A stretch of DNA of 48,596 nt, from contig JAEORG010000223.1 in assembly GCA_016841005.1 (NCBI GenBank), positions 1-48,596 on the forward strand. The letters run 5' to 3'. Source of the stretch: Candidatus Thorarchaeota archaeon (GTDB taxonomy: Archaea > Asgardarchaeota > Thorarchaeia > Thorarchaeales > Thorarchaeaceae). The translations under genes were made by a program, and so were the position numbers. This document shows, one piece after another, positions 15,324-22,396 of the stretch; position 1 is the first letter of the stretch, and every line of letters starts with the position of its first letter. Below the pieces are notes generated by a model. It was given only the letters and a program-made list of their open reading frames with translations. It was not told where the DNA came from and searched no databases.

Positions 15324-17006
15324 TTACTCTGGGCTTGAGAGGTTTCTAATCCCTGACACCAATAGTACTGATGCTACAATCATGAGAATTATTGGACCCA
15401 TCATTGTGAATAATATCTCAAATCCATTGTGCCCAAGGATACCCTCAATAACAACATCCACGTCTAGAATAGCCATGAATACCAGTGAGAAGATGGATCC
15501 CATCATTGCGAACATTGGAATCATCATAGCCATCATGACATTAGCCTGATGAGCGGGGGATTTCGTATCCTCATAATCGGGATTTCTTGCAGTCACACCT
15601 ATTGCAGTCATTGAAGATCCAGTGACGACTATCAGACCGAAGGTATAGAGTGTTAGAGCAGATACTAGATCGAGTCCAAATAGGACAGTGATGACAGCTG
15701 CTGGAATCATTGTGATGAAGACATCAGTCAAAGCAGCCATAGCTACACGGGACTTTACATATTTAGTTGCACCATGTGGTGTACCCTGAAGTATCCATAG
15801 CTGATCCCTGCTCTCTAGGAATGCGATTCCTGCATGAGGAAAGCCGCCCGCTAGAGCGAACATCATTCCAAACACACCAACCATTTCCATTAAAGGCATT
15901 GAACCGTCAGTTGGATATAGGTCTCCAACGAAAGTCATCATGATAGGCAAGATAGTTGCTAGGACTAATCCGTAGAAGAGCTTGGATAGATTCTGTGCCT
16001 TTCTGAAGTAGTCCTTCAGATTTGTAGCCATCAGAATACCAAAGGGACCATCACCAATCTTACGGACATTTCGAACGAAGATGTTCTCCTTCGTAATAGT
16101 AGTCACTCGCTCAGTGCGGGCTCCTGCATGAACTGTAAAGACCCGATCTGCAGCATATAGAGATCCTCCAAAGATTAGGACTGCAAATCCAATCATGAGA
16201 ACGCCACTTATCAATAGATCAAAGCTCAATGTTGCGCTGAATCCAAGTATCTGTGATCCTGTCAATCCAACTCCATTGAAGGTAATTGTCAACCAACTGA
16301 TCACATCAGCACTCCATGTGAATGGAAAGAGCAGAAATGCATTCAATCCCAATATTTGGGACATAGCCTCCATGGCGAACATTAGACTATACATAGGAAC
16401 AATTGCTGCAATAGCTACAACAATCGAGGCTGCCTTTGCAATGTCATTACCACGTGAGGAATCGCCAAGTTTAGACTGAATCACTGAAGTGACGAATGTA
16501 GAAAGCCATAGTGCTGTTATAGCAGAGAGGACTAATGTGCCATATACCAAGATCTGTCCGATGATTGAAACCTCATAGACAGCCATGAAGGGAGAGAGTA
16601 CTATGGGGGCAAGAATCAAAGTAACGAAACCATAGAGTGGTGCTAGTCCTAAGAATCCACCAGCTAGGATGTCTCGTGTCTTCACGTTATTCGAGAGGTA
16701 AATCTCCCAGTGGCCAATCTTGATCTCCTCCAAGGCTCTTGCCATTGGAAAGAGGATTAGGATCAACCAGACAAACATCATCACCGATCGCATAAGTCCT
16801 GGAAAGATGACCATCAACATGGTCTGAATCTGACTCATCGGTATAAGCGCAGTGATGAATCCTACAATCATTAAAGGAGCGCCCCAGACAGCCCAGACTA
16901 GACCGAGAATGTATAGTATTGCTGTGTAGAGTTTTCTATGCGGCCTCATACCAACTGTTAGCACGTAGAACTCGGCCTTTGCAATAGTAAGCCAGTTCCT
17001 TCCCAT
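15324..17006 (-). CDS. ABC transporter permease (ABC-2-like, large)
   Basis: A membrane protein of about 560 residues with roughly 12-14 hydrophobic segments, including several long ones in the N-terminal half. It is paired with an ABC ATPase gene, whose end overlaps its Shine-Dalgarno. GGAGGT lies 8 bases before the ATG at 17006, so this ATG is chosen over the one at 17021, which is part of that sequence. Large single-chain permeases of this type are often exporters of drugs, peptides or lipids. Two such chains, or one with internal duplication, would be needed with the ATPase dimer. I cannot name the substrate. The C-terminal half carries a loop with AFLESRDQLWILQGTP. Confidence 0.85.
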   Translation of the reverse strand: MGRNWLTIAKAEFYVLTVGMRPHRKLYTAILYILGLVWAVWGAPLMIVGFITALIPMSQIQTMLMVIFPGLMRSVMMFVWLILILFPMARALEEIKIGHWEIYLSNNVKTRDILAGGFLGLAPLYGFVTLILAPIVLSPFMAVYEVSIIGQILVYGTLVLSAITALWLSTFVTSVIQSKLGDSSRGNDIAKAASIVVAIAAIVPMYSLMFAMEAMSQILGLNAFLLFPFTWSADVISWLTITFNGVGLTGSQILGFSATLSFDLLISGVLMIGFAVLIFGGSLYAADRVFTVHAGARTERVTTITKENIFVRNVRKIGDGPFGILMATNLKDYFRKAQNLSKLFYGLVLATILPIMMTFVGDLYPTDGSMPLMEMVGVFGMMFALAGGFPHAGIAFLESRDQLWILQGTPHGATKYVKSRVAMAALTDVFITMIPAAVITVLFGLDLVSALTLYTFGLIVVTGSSMTAIGVTARNPDYEDTKSPAHQANVMMAMMIPMFAMMGSIFSLVFMAILDVDVVIEGILGHNGFEILFTMMGPIILMIVASVLLVSGIRNLSSPE

Positions 17007-17011
17007 TCTAA

Positions 17012-17782
17012 TTACCTCCATGCCAGTAGAGTCTTACGGTCTACTTTGCCGCCGACAATCTTTAGGTATGCTTCTTCAAGATCGCTTGTCTGAGTGGACT
17101 CAATGATATCATTAGGAGACCCAGAAATAATAAGGTCGCCTTCACTAATTATACCAATAATATCACAGACATCCTCTGCAAAAGCAGTCATGTGAGTGCA
17201 AATGAAGAAACTAGTATCAGTTTCCTCAGCAAGAGCCAAAATAATGTCCTTGACCAATGCGCTTGCTGCAGGATCAAGTCGTGAAGTGGGCTCATCCAGA
17301 AAGACGAGCTTTGGTTCGTGTAAGAGAGTTGATGCGACTAAGACCTTCTGCTTCATTCCCGAAGAGTATGACTCCAGAAGGTCATCCTGTCTTCCTTCAA
17401 GACCTAACATATCAAGTAAGCTGTCAATGCGTCTATCCAGAGCTTCGCCATTCTTATCGTTAAGCGCACCAATAAACTCAAGGAACTCAACAGCTGAGAG
17501 CTTTGAGTAAAGTCCTGGTGACTCAGGAAGAAGTCCAGTGATTGCCTTGACTTCGTTTCTGTGAGTGGCCACGTTATATCCGCAGACTTCTGCCTCGCCA
17601 CTCGTTTGCCTCATGAGACCGGAAAGTATGCGGACAGTGGTTGTTTTCCCTGCACCGTTAGGTCCTAGGAATCCAAACCGACTGCCTGTCGCAACTTCCA
17701 GGTCCAGATTTCGTACCGCCTGTACTGCGTCAAAGTTCTTGGACAGTGCGGTTGTTTTTATTACGCGTCCGTTTCCAGCCAT
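17012..17782 (-). CDS. ABC transporter ATP-binding protein
   Basis: A 256-residue nucleotide-binding subunit. Walker A is GPNGAGKT at 40-47, signature YSSGMKQK at 139-146, Walker B LVFLDEP at 159-165, and H-loop ICTHM further on. The signature 'SSGMKQK' and overall style are those of ABC-2-type exporters (CcmA/YhaQ/NatA-like). The D-loop reads SRLDP rather than the usual SGLDP. It is the first gene of the operon and its last codons contain the Shine-Dalgarno of the permease, so the two are translated together. No Shine-Dalgarno is obvious before the ATG. Confidence 0.95.
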   Translation of the reverse strand: MAGNGRVIKTTALSKNFDAVQAVRNLDLEVATGSRFGFLGPNGAGKTTTVRILSGLMRQTSGEAEVCGYNVATHRNEVKAITGLLPESPGLYSKLSAVEFLEFIGALNDKNGEALDRRIDSLLDMLGLEGRQDDLLESYSSGMKQKVLVASTLLHEPKLVFLDEPTSRLDPAASALVKDIILALAEETDTSFFICTHMTAFAEDVCDIIGIISEGDLIISGSPNDIIESTQTSDLEEAYLKIVGGKVDRKTLLAWR

Positions 17783-17840
17783 CGTTTTTCACACATTTTT
17801 TTACAATTCGGAAAAGAGCTGCCGCTCATCCGAATCGGCA

Positions 17841-17923
17841 GTAAATCTTTACCAAATTTCTGTAGCATTATACCAAAAGTTTTAATATAAATGTTTACAA
17901 TAACGTAGTAAAGATTGACCAAA
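17841..17923. promoter_or_regulatory. Divergent promoter with repeated operator-like sequence
   Basis: The 185-base spacer between the two divergent operons contains GTAAATCTTTACCAAA (17841-17856) and GTAAAGATTGACCAAA (17908-17923), identical at 13 of 16 positions, with a related TATACCAAAAG between them. The first copy contains the dyad GTAAA-TC-TTTAC. TTTAC at 17894 and GTAAA at 17908 form another. A symmetrical AT-rich element TTTAATATAAAT (17880-17891) between the copies could act as TATA box in either direction. A regulator binding both copies would control both operons. The two HTH proteins at the operon ends are the obvious candidates. Confidence 0.45.
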
Positions 17924-17967
17924 AACCTTGAATAGGTAAATGGTCACGAAAAACGAGGAAACAGACA

Positions 17968-18588
17968 ATGGTATTACTCTCGACTCATGAGGCAGTGGTC
18001 TGGTGGGAATTTCATCATGGAAGAACCACCGCAGAGATTGCTAGTGAGTATGAGAGAAGGCGACTGGCTCCAGACTATATCTTGGAAGTGTTCAATGAAT
18101 CAGACAGTGATGCAGAGAGAAAGCGAATCCAAGAGAAGATGGAACTGAAGGATCCTGCATACGTTTCGAGAGTTCTCAACAGAGCGAGAAGCAAGATTGA
18201 GAAGGCATTGAGAAATAATGCAAGTAGTCACAGATTGGATGTCGAATCAGTTCAGGACTATAAGGGTCTCCTGATTGGATTTGATTATCAGGCAGGAGCC
18301 CAGGTATACATAGTCTATACAATACGCCTTGGTACTATTGTATGGTACAAGCATGATGCGTATGCGGGAAAGCTGTGTGACGGAACTTCATTGGGAAATG
18401 GCGGAAATCCAGATGGTGAGAAGTGTCCAAAATACAATGAGTGTCGACATACCCTTGATACTATCCTGAGAGAATACAATATCTCACTTCGACCTGATGA
18501 AGAGCAATTATACATGACAGAACAAGCAATTGCAATATTCAACAAATTAGCAGCCAAAGAAGTACCTCGCTATAAACGACCAGACTAG
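17968..18588 (+). CDS. HTH (sigma-70 region 4-like) DNA-binding protein with Cys-rich C-terminal half
   Basis: A 206-residue protein. Residues 6-30 (THEAVVWWEFHHGRTTAEIA) form a sigma-region-4-like helix-turn-helix, and PAYVSRVLNRARSKIEKAL (about 70-90) would be its recognition helix. Between them is a charged insert rich in Asp, Glu and Arg. The second half has strands (DYKGLLIGFDYQAGAQVYIVYT) and cysteines in KLCDG and KCPKYNECR that may bind a metal. It is the first gene of the PH-domain operon, with GAGG 9 bases before the ATG. Likely a regulator of that operon, and perhaps of the divergent ABC operon. Confidence 0.7.
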   Translation: MVLLSTHEAVVWWEFHHGRTTAEIASEYERRRLAPDYILEVFNESDSDAERKRIQEKMELKDPAYVSRVLNRARSKIEKALRNNASSHRLDVESVQDYKGLLIGFDYQAGAQVYIVYTIRLGTIVWYKHDAYAGKLCDGTSLGNGGNPDGEKCPKYNECRHTLDTILREYNISLRPDEEQLYMTEQAIAIFNKLAAKEVPRYKRPD

Positions 18589-18600
18589 GAGTGGAAAAAT

Positions 18601-19353
18601 ATGAGTAGTGACTATGATGGAATGGTGATACGACCTCCGTTGGAGAGAGTCAGTAGTGGAAAGATATTCAAACCAAGTTCTAAATTACGGAACAAGTACT
18701 GGTTTGAGGCGATTGTGACTGGGTTACTCTTTTGGATTATTACAATAGGGACCTTCTTTGGACTAATCTACGCAATATATTCTCTTGATGATCAACTCAT
18801 ACAATTTGAATCATGGATGGCATGGATGTGGGGACCAGTGAATACCTGGTTCTGGGTAGCAAATCTTGCATGGCTAATCCCTACTCTAGTTCTCATCCCA
18901 ATCTACATCAATTCATTCGAATATTCAGTTCGAGCAGAGAGTGGCGAGGCTTCTGCTGAGGTCTATGTTAAGAAGGGCATTATTACAAAGACAGAGAAAC
19001 ATGTGCCACTGAGGTCGATCACAAATGTAGCGACTAAGGTTGGTGTCTTGGATCGAGTTTTTGGCATAGGCTGTGTAGAGATTGAAACAGCTGGGTATAG
19101 CGGTGCATATCAGGAAGGACCTGAAGAGAAGATCTCAGGCATCACCTTCTATAATGAACTACGTGATTACATATTGACAGAACTGCGAAAGTTTCGGAAA
19201 CCATATGTTCTAGGAACCGAAACTGAGGATGCATTCGAAGAGCCAGTGCCAAGGTTGGAAGGAACACTAGAAGATGAGATTCTAGTTACGCTTCGAGAGA
19301 TTAGAGAGTTTTTAAGAAGTATTGATAGAAAATTGGACAGGAGAGATGGTTAG
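18601..19353 (+). CDS. Bacterial PH-domain (bPH2/YdbS-like) membrane protein 1
   Basis: A 250-residue protein. Two membrane helices (about 36-60 and 83-103) are followed by a bPH2 domain (about 104-190) with the family pattern VYVKKGIITKTEKHVPLRSI, then VLDRVFGIGCVEIETAGYSG. The C-terminal 60 residues are charged and probably coiled (LEDEILVTLREIREFLRSID). YdbS/YdbT-type proteins are membrane proteins of uncertain role, implicated in bacteria in envelope stress and export of certain peptides. AGGAG lies 9 bases before the ATG, and the upstream HTH gene ends 12 bases away. It is closely related to the next gene. Confidence 0.85.
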   Translation: MSSDYDGMVIRPPLERVSSGKIFKPSSKLRNKYWFEAIVTGLLFWIITIGTFFGLIYAIYSLDDQLIQFESWMAWMWGPVNTWFWVANLAWLIPTLVLIPIYINSFEYSVRAESGEASAEVYVKKGIITKTEKHVPLRSITNVATKVGVLDRVFGIGCVEIETAGYSGAYQEGPEEKISGITFYNELRDYILTELRKFRKPYVLGTETEDAFEEPVPRLEGTLEDEILVTLREIREFLRSIDRKLDRRDG

Positions 19354-19355
19354 AA

Positions 19356-20090
19356 ATGGGAGAATATAGTTCGACAGTGATCAAACCTCCTATGGAGAAG
19401 ATTGAGAGTGGGAAGATTATCAAACCCTCAACACGCTTATTGTGGAAAGAGATTCTTGGAGCCATCACGGTGTCAGCAACTCTATGGATTATGGGAGTTC
19501 TAGGATGGCTGGGTATTTCTTATGTGGTAATGGTTTTGGACCGAGAAAATACGGTAAGCTGGTACTGGAACTTCTATGTTGCAGGTTGGTGGCCTGTCAC
19601 TATGTTGTTCGCAGCATGCCTCATTTTTGTGATTGTTGTCCCCTTCTGTATTCTTTATCCATTCTACTTCAGAAATATGGAGTTCAGCGTGATATCAGCA
19701 AGTGGTGAGAGCATGCCTGAAGTGTATGTGAAAAAGGGATTACTTAACATCACAAAGAAACATGTGCCGTTTAGGACGATAACAAACATAGCGAGCAGAG
19801 CAGGACCATTCGATCGATTATTCGGTATTGGGTGTGTGGAAATTGAAACGGCTGGCTATTCCGGTGCTCAGAAACAAGGACCAGAGGAGAAACTCGAAGG
19901 ATTGCCTTATTATGAGCAATTGCGAGACTTCATACTTCAGGAGTTGCGTAAATTTAGACACCCCTATGCAACAGCAACTGAGATAATTCCAGGTGTAGAT
20001 GAACCAGTTCCTAACATCCCAGACTCTCTAGATGATGAGATACTCCGGACGCTAAGAGAAATAAGGGATATTCTTCGTGATAGGAAGTAG
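19356..20090 (+). CDS. Bacterial PH-domain (bPH2/YdbS-like) membrane protein 2, tandem paralogue
   Basis: A 244-residue paralogue of the preceding gene, starting 2 bases after it. The same order is kept: opening motif (VIKPPMEKIESGKIIKPS against VIRPPLERVSSGKIFKPS), two membrane helices, and a bPH2 domain with VYVKKGLLNITKKHVPFRTI and FDRLFGIGCVEIETAGYSG. It ends in a charged tail with LDDEILRTLREIRDILRD. The shared opening segment before the first helix is unusual and could be a partner-binding motif. The two may form a hetero-oligomer in the membrane. They arose by duplication, since divergence is clearest in the helices. Confidence 0.85.
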   Translation: MGEYSSTVIKPPMEKIESGKIIKPSTRLLWKEILGAITVSATLWIMGVLGWLGISYVVMVLDRENTVSWYWNFYVAGWWPVTMLFAACLIFVIVVPFCILYPFYFRNMEFSVISASGESMPEVYVKKGLLNITKKHVPFRTITNIASRAGPFDRLFGIGCVEIETAGYSGAQKQGPEEKLEGLPYYEQLRDFILQELRKFRHPYATATEIIPGVDEPVPNIPDSLDDEILRTLREIRDILRDRK

Positions 20091-20100
20091 AAGTGATATA

Positions 20101-20202
20101 ATGCCTCCTATCTGGAAACTATTGCTAAAGGTATTCCTACTTGTAATCTGTATAGTTCTACTCATAATGGTCATAGGAATGTTACCAGGGATAGGTGTCT
20201 AG
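20101..20202 (+). CDS. 33-residue single-helix membrane microprotein
   Basis: A short frame begins 11 bases after the second PH gene: ATG, then PPIWKLLLKVF, a hydrophobic run LLVICIVLLIMVIGML and a PGIGV end. One lysine pair near the start and an uninterrupted stretch of about 22 hydrophobic residues predict a single membrane helix. GTGAT lies a few bases before the ATG and the spacing fits an operon. Its stop overlaps the convergent gene in CTAG. Its place directly behind two membrane PH proteins suggests a small subunit or regulator of them, which is inference. It is shorter than usual gene-calling cut-offs. Confidence 0.55.
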   Translation: MPPIWKLLLKVFLLVICIVLLIMVIGMLPGIGV

Positions 20203-21038
20203 CCACTAATAGCCTGTTTGAACAGCTCTTTGAAGTTATGCAGACTCTCAGTTGCAGCTTCTCTGGGTCGTACCTCGAAGACATAGTGTACTGATTGTTC
20301 CAACTTAGTGAGAAATGACAATACTAATTCATATTCAATAGAGCCTTGTCCAACGATTTGATGTGACTTCAAACTAGGTATAAAGTCATGAACATGGACA
20401 ACTTCTATTGCATCAGAATACTGTTGAAATATTCTCCAATCAGATCCATTCAAGTTCAAGTCGCTATCATAAATCTTCGGAATATCTAAACACAGTTTAA
20501 GACCTCGAGCGAGGAGGGATGGGAGTGAGTGCCGGATTAAAGGCGTCCATCCATGGTTCTCCAACACAATTTGAACATCAGGCTGTCCATATTCTACTAT
20601 TTCCAGGATATTCTCAATAAGGACAGTTTCATAGATGTCAAGATACTCGCTAAGATAGGTATCTTCTTGTTCTCCAGCCTTTCTAAAACTCGGTACACTT
20701 CCAGGATGTATGACCATGTTTGATGTGGATTCAGAAACATCTCGTGCGAAGTCAACAATACTCTTGAAGTACTCTAGAATAGCCCTGCGAATGGGGGGAT
20801 AGGTTGTAAACATACTAACATTATCGCCGGGAGCGTGAAAACCCCATTCTAAACAATCCGAGGCTGATTTTTCTCTCAGATTGTTTCGGTCAGCGGTCGA
20901 ATACTTTTCAGGAGAGAATCGAGGGACACCAATATCAGGAACAATGCCCGACCATCCATTCGTCTTTGCATAGTCTAAGGCGTCATCAAGTGACTTATCA
21001 TATATGACATGATACGCAAATCGGTTTTTAGAAGGCAT
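20199..21038 (-). CDS. Sugar phosphate isomerase/epimerase-like TIM-barrel protein
   Basis: A 279-residue protein of the xylose-isomerase-like TIM barrel superfamily (AP endonuclease 2 fold). Typical segments are NFAYHVIYDKSLDDAL-type opening (FAYHVIYDKSLDDALDYAK), WGFHAPGDN, MVIHPGSVPSF, IVLENHGWTP, LCLDIPKIY, and VVHVHDF, where the His, Glu and Asp residues are the usual divalent metal ligands. The family includes hydroxypyruvate isomerases, inosose dehydratases and endonuclease IV, so the substrate is open. It starts at ATG and is followed upstream (40 bases away) by the amidotransferase gene on the same strand. Confidence 0.8.
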   Translation of the reverse strand: MPSKNRFAYHVIYDKSLDDALDYAKTNGWSGIVPDIGVPRFSPEKYSTADRNNLREKSASDCLEWGFHAPGDNVSMFTTYPPIRRAILEYFKSIVDFARDVSESTSNMVIHPGSVPSFRKAGEQEDTYLSEYLDIYETVLIENILEIVEYGQPDVQIVLENHGWTPLIRHSLPSLLARGLKLCLDIPKIYDSDLNLNGSDWRIFQQYSDAIEVVHVHDFIPSLKSHQIVGQGSIEYELVLSFLTKLEQSVHYVFEVRPREAATESLHNFKELFKQAISG

Positions 21039-21077
21039 ACCTTCTATGCGTGTATCTATAGATATGAGATTGCCGAA

Positions 21078-21896
21078 TCAATGTGAACTAACACGATCAG
21101 CAGGATACACTAAGTGCCCATGACGAAATACAACAAGTTCACCCGGATTAAACTCGACCCAGTTTTTCCCTGTTAATGCTCTTGTCACAATAAGATATCC
21201 AGATGGCCCTTCTTCTTCCCCTTCGATATTTGCACTAAGATCAACAAACCCTAGTGTCGTGTCTTCATCAATTAAATCGACACTTCCAAAGGGCTGTATC
21301 TGTTCAGCAAATCGTAATCCTCCATTATGACGACTTTCGTCAGAATAACAGAGAAGAAATTCACCATCAGTTAGCATACAATTAAGCGTATTTTCTACTC
21401 CATTTATCTCTCGTAGCAATTGCTCTAGAAATTGGAAAGAATCAGTGTTTAGCCTGATGTCGCCTCGGTCTAATAGCTGCTCTAGAAGATAGCACATTAG
21501 GTACTCTGAATCAGTTTCGCCAATTGGATTCAGGGTTGAGAGACTCAGCATACTCGTATCCTTTAGAGTGCCATTATGTGCGAATGTATATTCACTACGT
21601 TGGTGGTTATCCGATATTACTCGATAAAACGGGTGAGTGTTTGCATAGCTCCTTGTACCCATAGTTGAACGTCGTACATGAGAAATGAAAGTCATCGACT
21701 CTGGGTATCTCTCTACGAAGTCAAATAATGGACTTTTTACTGCGGGTTGTGCTTCTTTTACAAGCTGTAATGATGATCCTCTATAAAACGCAATACCCCA
21801 TCCATCTGGGTTCTCTTTTCCCCTCTCTTGGAATAAATCAAGGGAAATTCGAGCACCTACAGGAATATTGAATGACATTCCCAGTAGTTCACACAT
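21078..21896 (-). CDS. Class II glutamine amidotransferase (YafJ-like)
   Basis: A 272-residue Ntn-hydrolase of the GATase type 2/4 family. The N-terminal cysteine is the second residue (MCELLGMSFN), as needed after methionine removal. Further conserved segments are ENPDGWGIAFY, FISHVRRSTMG, NTHPF and FAHNGTL. Such stand-alone glutaminases release ammonia, but their acceptor (if any) is not known, and the family also includes YafJ/Egt-like gamma-glutamyl hydrolases. It lies 39 bases from the isomerase-like gene on the same strand, so the two may be co-transcribed. Confidence 0.85.
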   Translation of the reverse strand: MCELLGMSFNIPVGARISLDLFQERGKENPDGWGIAFYRGSSLQLVKEAQPAVKSPLFDFVERYPESMTFISHVRRSTMGTRSYANTHPFYRVISDNHQRSEYTFAHNGTLKDTSMLSLSTLNPIGETDSEYLMCYLLEQLLDRGDIRLNTDSFQFLEQLLREINGVENTLNCMLTDGEFLLCYSDESRHNGGLRFAEQIQPFGSVDLIDEDTTLGFVDLSANIEGEEEGPSGYLIVTRALTGKNWVEFNPGELVVFRHGHLVYPADRVSSH

Positions 21897-22031
21897 TACT
21901 CTCTACCTAGTCAGTCCAATAGTATCATTCAGATATAACTGTCTGCAGTAGGAGCGGTAAGATAGATGTTAAGCATCTAGCATCAGAGATGAATGAGGTA
22001 CTTCTGGTCAAAGATGATTATTTGGGATGTT

Positions 22032-22325
22032 CTATGCTGGAGTGAGCCGCTTCATCTTGAAGTCTTTCCGAATTGAATGGAGCTCTTTAGACAAATTGAC
22101 GTACCTTTCATCTGCTTTGAGCTTCTCTACCTTCTGTTTGTAGTCAGCCTCATCTGCATAACGTATCATTGTGTAGGTTGTAGTTGGTTTGTCAATTCTG
22201 CTATAATGACCTAGGACTTCAATTCCATGGTCTGCATAGACCTCATTGAATTTGGATCTCAATTCCGCGAGTTTTTCGATATTCTCATGCCGCACTTTTG
22301 TTTTTAGTAACATTACGAGGGACAT
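22032..22325 (-). CDS. NIPSNAP-family protein 1
   Basis: A 97-residue alpha/beta ferredoxin-like protein of the NIPSNAP family. It opens with MSLVMLLKTKVRHENIEKLAEL, then EVLGHYSRIDKPTTTYTMIRY and DEADYKQKVEKLKADERY. Bacterial NIPSNAPs have uncertain roles. A second member of the same family lies at 36283-36600 and aligns throughout (MLYRTKTNSGKMEEM, VDIVGFWENAEDPTEAFYIARY). Shared short upstream sequence suggests shared regulation. It is monocistronic. Confidence 0.8.
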   Translation of the reverse strand: MSLVMLLKTKVRHENIEKLAELRSKFNEVYADHGIEVLGHYSRIDKPTTTYTMIRYADEADYKQKVEKLKADERYVNLSKELHSIRKDFKMKRLTPA

Positions 22326-22341
22326 ATTTATCGGTTCACCA

Positions 22342-22352
22342 TAGTTAATTAT
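22342..22352 (-). promoter_or_regulatory. Promoter element shared by both NIPSNAP genes (copy 1)
   Basis: ATAGTTAATTA on the plus strand (TAATTAACTAT read in gene direction) begins 17 bases before the ATG. The same 11 bases precede the second NIPSNAP gene by 21 bases. It may be the TATA element or a shared operator. Confidence 0.4.
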
Positions 22353-22396
22353 TTGCTATTAAAGCTTGTTTAATAGTCATCCACTAAACGCTCCGT

